Source: Alkaliphilus sp.
GTDB lineage: Bacteria; Bacillota; Clostridia; Peptostreptococcales; Natronincolaceae
Direction of reading: 5' to 3'
Assembly: GCA_023230535.1 (NCBI GenBank)
Contig: JALNXC010000082.1
Coordinates: 1-6,178 of the forward strand
DNA length: 6,178 nt
Below the pieces are notes generated by a model. That model had not been told where the DNA came from. It was given only the letters and a program-made list of their open reading frames with translations, and ran no database searches. The position numbers were made by a program, and so were the translations under genes. This document shows, piece by piece, positions 1 to 5,371 of the stretch; position 1 is the first letter of the stretch, and the number at the start of each line of letters is the position of its first letter.

Positions 1-2341
1 TATAATGCACTAATTCGTCTATTGCCAATTTATTGGGAATATCTTCACTATCAAGCAATCCTAATTGTGAATCTTCGACAAATAATAAATCATGAAGGTC
101 CTTAGAACTTTCAATAAACTCCGAAATATAATTCAATTTATCGTAAATATTATCTATAAGCACCTTCAGGCCGCTGTTTATTCTTTCAATAGGATTTTTG
201 GACTTTATATCAATTTTCTGCGCATTTACATAGAAATCTGCTTCTTTCAACGCTTCTATAAGTAAAGTTTCAACCCTGTCCATCCTTCCGGCAACTTCTC
301 TGGATTTCCTTATTTTTATCTCTTCGATTGCTTCTATTGCAGAAGTTCCCGCCTTTCTTTTAAGGTATGTCCGTATTTTCAAAACATCCTCCATTTCCTC
401 AAGAAAGGTAGAGTCCGGGGGAAGTTTAATAATTAAATTATTTTCTCTGGCGGACATCATTTTTAATTCACTGTCTGTCAGTTCTACACCGATATCAAAA
501 TAAGGGGTTATGACCTTTACCCCGATTTCATGTTTTTGTGTTGAAAGCAATCTGTCATCTATGATTTTATTGAAATCAAAGTGATATCTGACATTGTACC
601 GAAACTTTTTTTCACTGTAAATACCTGTATATATTTCTTCGCCAATCTTTAAAATAATTTCATTTATATCGATAGAAATAGTTTGTATCTCCCTGTTTAC
701 GTCCTGTTCCTCATGGGTTAAGAATATATATTCATCTCCATTTTTCTGAATCAGGGTTTCTTTAATAAGCCTGTCTAAAGATGCTTCGATATTTTTCTTC
801 AGCTCAATTTTGTCATCATCAATATGCTGTACCAGCAATGTTGCTATATTTTCCATGGTCTTGGGCATTTCCTTTACCCATTTAATCAAAAATAATACCT
901 TCAGAACCTCTACGTCCATATCTGTAAGCCTATCATTATCCTCGGCATGCAGTATCACTGTTTTTATGTTATGATCAAGAAAGGTCTCAATTGTCTCATA
1001 AAAGGCTGAAAAAGGCACCAATGCCCCTATTTTTTTATCTTTATATCTTATGGCGGCCTCCTGAAAAGCACTCAGCAAAGATCTCTCCCCTTCCGAAAGA
1101 TGCTTGCCGCTGGCCCCATACTGTCTGATAGCAGTAAACACTGCTTGTAATAATCTGAATTGATATGGAATAAAAGGATAGACTTCTATAAAATCTTCCA
1201 CTGTTTTAAAGGTTTTCATTTCAGGAGTACCCGGGGAAAAAGTGATGAGGTTTTTTAAAATAGCATCTTTGTCCGCATAAAAAAGTTCCAAGGTCTCCTG
1301 TGCTACATCTTTTTTATAGAGAATTCTCTTTTTGATTACCTCATCCACATTGGCACTGGACAGACTGAGCCTGGTGTTAAATCTACCCTGGATTTTGGAA
1401 AAATCGTTACCTTTCACCTTTGTAACAGCATCAATGTCCTGCTGGGAAGTGACGATAACCCACGCCTTACCCCCACAGTATGTCCCTAAATCCTCGACTA
1501 CTGTTTGCAGATTGAGCATCAAACCCACATCATCCCCTATGTATTGTCCCACTTCATCCACTAAGAAGATTACATGATGTTCCTTTCCTTTAGATTCTAT
1601 ATATTCTTTTACTTTGTTAGCAAATTTTTCAATGCTCAATGAATAGTTATCCTCAGCTTTTTGATACCAATTCCGTGCTGCTTCTATACTCATTTTAGTC
1701 GTATCGGCCAAAGCTTTAACAATATTGTCCTCCTCGAAATAAAAATCCTCTCTTGTATCCTCCCAGGAGCCCCCTGCCAACTCTTCAAACCTCGATTTAA
1801 AGGCTTCATAGGAGCCTTCCTTAACCATTTGTCTTTCAAGATCTGCAAGCCATGGTAAAGAACCACAAAAACCCTGTGTTTCATTGAACACCTTGTTAAA
1901 TACCTTCACTATCAATTCTTTATTTGTTTTAGAATCCGAATCAGATTTTGAGTCAATATTAAATAAAATAACATCCGCACTGACATCTCCTGCTGCCTTA
2001 ATATCTGCTAAAACCATAGAATCTTCTATTTTATTATCGAAATAATCTATTGCACGTTTGCCTTCTACCTCTTTGTTTTCAAGGAGATATGATAGTATCT
2101 TCAAAAAATGTGATTTACCGGAACCGAAAAAGCCGGAGATCCAAACCCCCATTTTATCCGTATATGTATTGATTCCCTTTCTATAGGAATCAAAAAAAGT
2201 ATCAAAATGCCTGCTCAATTCCTGTGTAATCACGTATTCCTCTAACTCCTGATAAACATTAGCATCATCATCCTGCCCAATCATAATGACACCCTTAATA
2301 TTTCTATCAATTTTTTTGTCAAACATTTTTTCGAGCTTCAT
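1..2341 (-). CDS. brxC: BREX P-loop ATPase BrxC, N-terminal ~780 codons (runs off window)
   Basis: Large ATPase of the BREX phage-defence complex, thought to power defence and/or host methylation together with the other Brx/Pgl proteins. From the ATG at 2341 the frame stays open to the window edge with no stop; the last codons read DELVHY. BrxC proteins are usually about 1,200 residues, so roughly two thirds is visible. Walker A is GFFGSGKS at residues 70-77 (Lys76), followed by HFLKILSYLL, the typical BrxC/PglY context. Walker B is VIFLVDE with Asp262-Glu263, followed by VGQYIG. A sensor-like stretch (AWVIVTSQQD) comes about 30 residues later. The remainder looks helical and charged. The start is set by GGAGGG at 2349-2354, seven bases before the ATG. 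It lies 12 bases after the brxB stop, so it is co-transcribed with brxA and brxB. The motifs are intact and I see no frameshift in the visible part. Identification is firm; only the 3' end is missing. Confidence 0.93.
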   Translation of the reverse strand, partial: MKLEKMFDKKIDRNIKGVIMIGQDDDANVYQELEEYVITQELSRHFDTFFDSYRKGINTYTDKMGVWISGFFGSGKSHFLKILSYLLENKEVEGKRAIDYFDNKIEDSMVLADIKAAGDVSADVILFNIDSKSDSDSKTNKELIVKVFNKVFNETQGFCGSLPWLADLERQMVKEGSYEAFKSRFEELAGGSWEDTREDFYFEEDNIVKALADTTKMSIEAARNWYQKAEDNYSLSIEKFANKVKEYIESKGKEHHVIFLVDEVGQYIGDDVGLMLNLQTVVEDLGTYCGGKAWVIVTSQQDIDAVTKVKGNDFSKIQGRFNTRLSLSSANVDEVIKKRILYKKDVAQETLELFYADKDAILKNLITFSPGTPEMKTFKTVEDFIEVYPFIPYQFRLLQAVFTAIRQYGASGKHLSEGERSLLSAFQEAAIRYKDKKIGALVPFSAFYETIETFLDHNIKTVILHAEDNDRLTDMDVEVLKVLFLIKWVKEMPKTMENIATLLVQHIDDDKIELKKNIEASLDRLIKETLIQKNGDEYIFLTHEEQDVNREIQTISIDINEIILKIGEEIYTGIYSEKKFRYNVRYHFDFNKIIDDRLLSTQKHEIGVKVITPYFDIGVELTDSELKMMSARENNLIIKLPPDSTFLEEMEDVLKIRTYLKRKAGTSAIEAIEEIKIRKSREVAGRMDRVETLLIEALKEADFYVNAQKIDIKSKNPIERINSGLKVLIDNIYDKLNYISEFIESSKDLHDLLFVEDSQLGLLDSEDIPNKLAIDELVHY

Positions 2342-2348
2342 AATCCAA

Positions 2349-2354
2349 CCCTCC
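2349..2354 (-). promoter_or_regulatory. Shine-Dalgarno site of brxC
   Basis: The minus strand reads GGAGGG seven bases before the brxC ATG. The first G is the last base of the brxB stop codon TAG, so translation of brxB and brxC is probably coupled. This site fixes the brxC start. Confidence 0.8.
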
Positions 2355-2935
2355 TATCTTTCTACCAATTTGAAGGCCCTATAATAATTCTGATCATCGA
2401 TTTCATTACAGAGACGTATGTTCTGTCCCGAATAGGTCCCGGGATAAAACATTATCAAGGGCACGGAATCTATCACGGAATGCAAAACATTTAAAATAGT
2501 ATGAGACCGAATGATAGGCCATATTTTCCCTACCCCTGTTAAAAAAACAATATCGTCGGCTTCAACTCTGTCCCTTATATATTCAACAACCAAATCATTT
2601 TTTTGTGTAAGTCTTAAAGTGCTTTTTATCGGTTTTAAAATCGCAGCAGTCCCCTTTTCCCTTTCCATGTCAAATATCTTTTCAAGGTATCCTTTATTTT
2701 CAAGTATCTCTATCATTATTTCATATAGATCAAATTCTCTGATGTTGATATCTATACTTTCATTGTTTATTTTTTGTTTCAAAAATTCTATATGTTCCCT
2801 GACGATTATCTCATCCTCCGGGTCATAATCAAAAATATAAAAACCTATTTCGTTGCCCAAACCTTTGCCTTCTCTAAATCTCTTATCCATAAGGATAGGA
2901 AAAATCTTATCAAGCCGATCATAAACAGTCCCCAT
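2354..2935 (-). CDS. brxB: BREX protein BrxB (DUF1788 family)
   Basis: 193 residues, close to the usual ~200 of DUF1788 proteins, which are the second gene of type 1 BREX operons. The molecular role is not settled; BrxB is regarded as a component of the BREX complex and is needed for defence in studied systems. The N-terminal part contains GFYIFDYDPEDE (31-42), and the C-terminal part carries the family hallmark: FLTGVGKIWPIIRSH (131-145) and a Pro-rich strand-turn PLIMFYPGTYSG (159-170). It is predicted to be soluble, with no signal peptide or membrane segment. The ATG directly follows the brxA stop (TAG then ATG) and is preceded by GGGAGGG at 2942-2948, six bases upstream and inside the last codons of brxA, so the two genes are translationally coupled. 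Nothing is truncated or odd. Confidence 0.92.
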   Translation of the reverse strand: MGTVYDRLDKIFPILMDKRFREGKGLGNEIGFYIFDYDPEDEIIVREHIEFLKQKINNESIDINIREFDLYEIMIEILENKGYLEKIFDMEREKGTAAILKPIKSTLRLTQKNDLVVEYIRDRVEADDIVFLTGVGKIWPIIRSHTILNVLHSVIDSVPLIMFYPGTYSGQNIRLCNEIDDQNYYRAFKLVER

Positions 2936-3532
2936 CTAGAACCCTCCCAACATAGCCTGAAGATATATACCATCGCCTTTTCCATTTAGATAATCTTTCA
3001 AATCCTGTTCCATCAGAGGCCTGGTTATTTCAATGTTCCTGTTTTTTTTCCTGACAAATCCCGCTTCAACCAAAATTCTTTTATATACCTGTTTTAATTT
3101 ATAAAAGGTATAGTCTGTCCACCCTGCCACTCTCTGATTCTGTTCCGCTTTTCTCCGAAAAAAAATATTGAAATCTTTGTCAGTAATTATGTAGTCTCCA
3201 AGGAGACATTTTTCTCTATATACTTCTCCCATAAATTCGAAAAACAGTCTATCCGTTTTTAAAATAGCATACAGGGCTATTTGCTTGCTTGTCTCAAGGT
3301 TGCCCGTCGTTAATTTATGGAGCAACATCTCATCCAAGACCTGCAGCCTTTCCAAGACTGTAAAAGCAATTTCCTTAATTCTGTTCTCTGAATTCAATGA
3401 AAATATATTTTCTTCCTGTGCTTTTTGTTTTATATCATTTAAAGAAAATCCTTGTAAATACAGATTAGAGGCCTTCTTTAGCTCTAAATAAAGAAAGGAT
3501 CTTGCTTTAATTGTCGATTTATATTTTAGCAT
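2936..3532 (-). CDS. brxA: BREX protein BrxA (DUF1819 family)
   Basis: 198 residues, full length for DUF1819/BrxA, the first gene of type 1 BREX operons. BrxA homologues studied structurally are small helical proteins with winged-helix-like folds that bind DNA. Visible here are a helical N-terminus (SFLYLELKKASNLYLQGFS, 12-30), the family stretch FFEFMGEVYREK (97-108), and a C-terminal region with AGWTDYTFYKLKQVYKRILVEAGFV (motif at 136-160) typical of the second winged-helix part. No membrane segment. The ATG at 3532 is preceded by GGGGTGAT (minus strand, 3543-3550) ten bases upstream, matching the 16S tail, and by a promoter at 3580-3608, so this is the first gene of the BREX operon. Its last codons hold the ribosome binding site of brxB. 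The BrxA name rests on both its own motifs and the following brxB and brxC. Confidence 0.92.
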   Translation of the reverse strand: MLKYKSTIKARSFLYLELKKASNLYLQGFSLNDIKQKAQEENIFSLNSENRIKEIAFTVLERLQVLDEMLLHKLTTGNLETSKQIALYAILKTDRLFFEFMGEVYREKCLLGDYIITDKDFNIFFRRKAEQNQRVAGWTDYTFYKLKQVYKRILVEAGFVRKKNRNIEITRPLMEQDLKDYLNGKGDGIYLQAMLGGF

Positions 3533-3579
3533 TTTGTATCAAATCACCCCGTATTCATGGCCATTTTGTCTATATGGAT

Positions 3580-3608
3580 ATTATACCATCATTTACATAT
3601 AATTGCAG
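3580..3608 (-). promoter_or_regulatory. Predicted sigma-A promoter of the BREX operon
   Basis: On the minus strand a perfect TATAAT (3580-3585) lies 17 bases after CTGCAA (3603-3608), which is a weak -35 box (3 of 6 consensus bases). Transcription would start near 3573, leaving a leader of about 40 bases before brxA. The same CTGCAA/TTGCAA-17-TATAAT architecture occurs in front of the toxin-antitoxin operon. The -10 box is strong; the weak -35 box leaves room for an activator or for low basal expression. Confidence 0.6.
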
Positions 3609-3611
3609 GGG

Positions 3612-3650
3612 AAATAAAAAGGAGCCTCAATAATCAGATATGTTGAGCTC
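3612..3650 (-). terminator. Second terminator-like hairpin upstream of BREX
   Basis: On the minus strand GAGCTCAA (3650-3643) pairs with TTGAGGCTC (3630-3622) with one bulged G, a 12-base loop, then CTTTTTATTT. The inverted repeat also has A-rich and T-rich flanks on the other side, so it could act in both directions. It lies just upstream of the BREX promoter and would stop read-through from the toxin-antitoxin-chaperone operon. The long loop and bulge make it weaker than the hairpin at 3754-3782. Confidence 0.5.
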
Positions 3651-3697
3651 TTTTATCTGTATATATCTCCTCTTTTGTTTGATTCATATATAAATCT

Positions 3698-3716
3698 TAT
3701 TCGGGAGGTCCGAATA
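3698..3716. repeat. Small inverted repeat in the intergenic region
   Basis: TATTCGG and CCGAATA form a perfect 7-bp stem with a 5-base loop (GAGGT on plus, ACCTC on minus). No T-run follows on either strand, so it is not a terminator. It may be a protein-binding site or an RNA stem-loop; function unknown. Confidence 0.35.
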
Positions 3717-3753
3717 TTACCGATGAGCATCTAGTCCTTTGATTAAAATAGGC

Positions 3754-3782
3754 AAACCAAAAAGCATCCCGAGGATGCTTTT
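3754..3782 (-). terminator. Rho-independent terminator of the TAC operon
   Basis: AAAAGCATCC (minus strand, 3782-3773) pairs perfectly with GGATGCTTTT (3769-3760) around a 3-base loop, giving a 10-bp stem. A T-rich tail TTTTT-GG-TTT follows. The stem begins two bases after the TAA of the SecB-like gene, so it ends the toxin-antitoxin-chaperone transcript. Confidence 0.8.
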
Positions 3783-3784
3783 AT

Positions 3785-4240
3785 TTAATGTGATGTATCA
3801 TCTGAACTTTTATCTTTATGTTTCTTCATTTCATATATATTAATCATGGGTAAATTAACAGGGTGCATACCTGACAATGAGGTTACCGAGATAATATATG
3901 CCCTTGAAATTTGAGATAATGTTGCTGTTCCATTCACTTCTAACATTTCCCTAAATTTGTCTATTGTGAGTTTATCACCGGAACCAACAAAATTTCCTCT
4001 CATTTTTAAATGAATATTAAATAGTTCATCTTCTTCAGTCTTTCCTCTTAAATCCACAATAAAATCAACAACACCTAAATAACCATCTTTAATTTTATTA
4101 CAATCTATAATTTCATAATCAATGCCCGCGTCAATCTTTACTGTTTCTCCCTTCTTACTTAACAATTTATTCTGTATTAAAAATTCAACTACTTTGTTGT
4201 TTACAAACTGAAAGGCAGCCATTATTTTTTCTGTTTTCAT
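3785..4240 (-). CDS. secB: SecB-like chaperone of a toxin-antitoxin-chaperone (TAC) module
   Basis: 151 residues, the size of SecB (about 155). SecB-type chaperones bind unfolded proteins; in TAC modules the dedicated SecB-like protein binds the antitoxin tail and keeps it folded and able to neutralise the toxin. Sequence signs: beta-strand pattern GYLGVVDFIVDLRG (53-66), LFNIHLKMRGNF (73-84), then a helix with NGTATLSQISRAYIISVTSL (103-122) and the SecB-type ending PVNLPMINIYEM (127-138). After this the tail KKHKDKSSDDTSH has no cysteine, so the zinc-binding, SecA-contacting tail of classical SecB is missing; this argues against a housekeeping export role. The ATG overlaps the antitoxin stop by one base (TAATG), so it is the third gene of the same operon; its own ribosome site is weak (AGGG about 12 bases upstream), which suggests coupled translation. 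Family call is from motifs and context, without an alignment. Confidence 0.85.
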   Translation of the reverse strand: MKTEKIMAAFQFVNNKVVEFLIQNKLLSKKGETVKIDAGIDYEIIDCNKIKDGYLGVVDFIVDLRGKTEEDELFNIHLKMRGNFVGSGDKLTIDKFREMLEVNGTATLSQISRAYIISVTSLSGMHPVNLPMINIYEMKKHKDKSSDDTSH

Positions 4241-4626
4241 TATGCCGCAAATCCCTTCAATAATTCTATTTCTTCGTAAGTTTTTTCATTTATCATTTTA
4301 TCTTTTTCTATACTATATTGAACTGACGCATCTATATATCTTTCTTCAAATGTTAATTCAAATTTCCAGCCCAATTTTTTAGAAATTTTAAACAAGAATC
4401 CTATAGAGGGATTATATTCACCGCTTTCTAATTTTGAAACCATTGCTTGTGTTATATCCAACTTATTAGCCAATTCTTTTTGAGTCATATCGTTATCTAA
4501 CCTATAATTTATTATTTTGCATGCGATGTCAACAAGTATATCGGATAATTCAAATTCTTGCTTTGTCTCCTTATCAATATCATCAAAAATGTCCCAAGGA
4601 TTTTCTAAGATATCATCTATTAACAT
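4240..4626 (-). CDS. higA: HigA-type XRE-family antitoxin with C-terminal chaperone-dependence tail
   Basis: 128 residues. It should bind and inhibit the HigB-type toxin encoded upstream and repress the operon promoter. An XRE/Cro helix-turn-helix is clear: TQKELANKLD (48-57) and recognition helix TQAMVSKLESG (59-69), followed by NPSIGFLFKISKKLGW (72-87). About 40 N-terminal residues precede it (acidic, DIFDDIDKE), and about 40 residues follow it, rich in aromatic and hydrophobic residues (YIDASVQYSIE, YEEIELLKGF). In TAC antitoxins such a tail is the chaperone addiction (ChAD) region; that assignment here is inference. Start choice: a GTG at 4635 overlaps the toxin stop, but GGGGAG (4635-4640) sits eight bases before the ATG at 4626 and abuts the GTG, so ATG is preferred. 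It starts five bases after the toxin stop and overlaps the SecB-like start by one base. Confidence 0.85.
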   Translation of the reverse strand: MLIDDILENPWDIFDDIDKETKQEFELSDILVDIACKIINYRLDNDMTQKELANKLDITQAMVSKLESGEYNPSIGFLFKISKKLGWKFELTFEERYIDASVQYSIEKDKMINEKTYEEIELLKGFAA

Positions 4627-4631
4627 ATTTT

Positions 4632-5060
4632 TCACTCCCCATCATTAAAAATATCTATTATTTCTTTTTTCCTCTCTCTAGCAATCCTCTTGCCTATTTC
4701 ATAATCAGATTTGCTTTTTTCCTCAAAAACATTGAGCAGAATTACCTTAGCTTCCCCGTTAATTGTGACAAATGAAAATAGAATTCTTATATTTTTCTCT
4801 CCAAACAGTCTAATGCTATAAAGACCATCTTCTTCGAGCAATTTTTCAAATAAATTGCTGTGAGCTATACACCTTATTTTTAATTTTTCTAAAAACGTTA
4901 GGCTCTTTTGATATTTTTTTAAAAAAACTTTTTTATATCCGCTGCCCTCAATTATATTTTTCAATTCCTTATTTAAAGTATAATAAGTTCTTATATAATT
5001 AGTTGGATATTCTGAACTAAAAGGATAAAGAACATTAGTAATCGCTTTTCTCCTGCTCAC
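4632..5060 (-). CDS. higB: HigB/RelE-family toxin (ribosome-dependent mRNA interferase type)
   Basis: 142 residues. HigB toxins of the RelE superfamily cut mRNA on translating ribosomes and stop growth. The core is in the C-terminal 100 residues: helix pair KKVFLKKYQKSLTFLEKL (43-60), strands GLYSIRLFG (79-87) and NIRILFSF (90-97), then VILLNVFEEKSKSDYEIGKR (106-125), which matches the 'vLL-x-F-x-K-x-K' followed by a basic helix pattern of the HigB/Gp49 group. The first 40 residues are an extra, partly aromatic segment beyond the common ~100-110-residue length. Start is GTG at 5060: AAAGGGAG lies ten bases upstream, and no other in-frame methionine exists. First gene of the three-gene operon, with a promoter and palindromic operator directly upstream; toxin-before-antitoxin order is usual for the hig group. 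The catalytic residues were not aligned, so activity is inferred. Confidence 0.83.
   Translation of the reverse strand: MSRRKAITNVLYPFSSEYPTNYIRTYYTLNKELKNIIEGSGYKKVFLKKYQKSLTFLEKLKIRCIAHSNLFEKLLEEDGLYSIRLFGEKNIRILFSFVTINGEAKVILLNVFEEKSKSDYEIGKRIARERKKEIIDIFNDGE
4635..4640 (-). promoter_or_regulatory. Shine-Dalgarno site that decides the antitoxin start
   Basis: GGGGAG on the minus strand, overlapping the end of the toxin gene and eight bases before the ATG at 4626. Because it overlaps the first base of the alternative GTG at 4635, it cannot serve that codon. It gives the antitoxin its own strong ribosome binding, useful for keeping antitoxin in excess. Confidence 0.7.
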
Positions 5061-5084
5061 AATTTAGTATCTCCCTTTAACAAT

Positions 5085-5113
5085 ATTATATAACCTATAG
5101 GTTATATTTGCAA
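5085..5113 (-). promoter_or_regulatory. Near-consensus promoter of the toxin-antitoxin-chaperone operon
   Basis: On the minus strand TTGCAA (5108-5113) and a perfect TATAAT (5085-5090) are separated by exactly 17 bases. Transcription would start near 5078, just before the AAAGGGAG ribosome site of the toxin, so the leader is only about 18 bases. The spacer is filled by the palindrome described separately, implying tight repression by the antitoxin. Confidence 0.8.
5088..5107. promoter_or_regulatory. Perfect 20-bp palindrome, predicted HigA operator
   Basis: ATATAACCTATAGGTTATAT is a perfect inverted repeat centred between 5097 and 5098. It covers the whole promoter spacer and the first three bases of the -10 box. 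XRE antitoxin dimers bind such sites to autorepress their operon, so a bound HigA would exclude RNA polymerase. I see no second copy of its core AACCTATAGGTT in the window, so control of BREX by the same repressor is not supported. Confidence 0.75.
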
Positions 5114-5214
5114 CTTGTTTTAAAATTTTCATCAAAGATTATTCAATAATTGAAATTAAATGTTCCGTCGCTGGAATAATAACAATCACATAATATAATT
5201 TTAAGACTATAATA

Positions 5215-5364
5215 TCACAAATTGTCATATTTTTCATTATAACTGTAATTATCTTTCCTCAGATTCAACAATTCTTCATTATATCCGAAAATATGCCATA
5301 AAAGTAGCGTAAAAGGGCGGGAAACAACAATTCTGGTTCCATGCTTTCCTTCTATAAAAAGCAT
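5215..5364 (-). CDS. Possible small protein, 49 residues, unknown function
   Basis: An open frame of 49 codons begins with ATG seven bases after the stop of the membrane protein and ends at TGA (5215-5217). The product starts MLFIEGKHGTRIVVSRPFTL, continues with LLWHIFGYNEELLNLR and ends with a charged, Asn/Tyr-rich tail. It has a protein-like make-up in an otherwise AT-rich gap, which is why I list it. Against it: no convincing Shine-Dalgarno site before the ATG, and no family I recognise. It could be the last member of the membrane-protein operon or the remnant of a decayed gene. The rest of the 5061-5371 stretch holds only the TAC promoter and operator. Confidence 0.35.
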   Translation of the reverse strand: MLFIEGKHGTRIVVSRPFTLLLWHIFGYNEELLNLRKDNYSYNEKYDNL

Positions 5365-5371
5365 ATTACAA

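Noticed and set aside
1332..1858. Plus-strand and alternative minus-strand open frames inside brxC.
   Set aside because: They are out-of-frame shadows of the long brxC frame, which carries intact Walker motifs; no ribosome sites or recognisable domains.
2511..3491. Plus-strand open frames opposite brxA and brxB.
   Set aside because: Antisense shadows with low-complexity Ser/Phe/Ile composition typical of reverse-strand reading; the minus-strand genes are clear family members.
3632..3685. 17-codon minus-strand frame (MNQTKEEIYTDKRAQHI) ending in the second hairpin, considered as a leader peptide of an attenuator.
   Set aside because: No ribosome site before its ATG, no run of regulatory codons, and the BREX promoter lies downstream of the hairpin, so it would not control BREX by attenuation.
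4633..4635. GTG at 4635 as antitoxin start with a 4-base overlap of the toxin stop.
   Set aside because: The ribosome site GGGGAG runs into this GTG and so cannot serve it, while it is ideally spaced for the ATG at 4626.
5139..5237. A 32-codon minus-strand frame giving a hydrophobic, single-membrane-pass-like peptide (MKNMTICDIIVLKLYYVIVI...).
   Set aside because: No ribosome site at a usable distance, overlaps the end of the 49-codon frame, and Ile/Val/Tyr-rich peptides arise easily in AT-rich DNA. It is worth remembering only because small hydrophobic toxins look similar.
5341..5364. Inverted repeat ATGCTTT/AAAGCAT just after the membrane-protein gene, considered as its terminator.
   Set aside because: The stem is AT-rich, the loop is ten bases, and no T-run follows on the minus strand.
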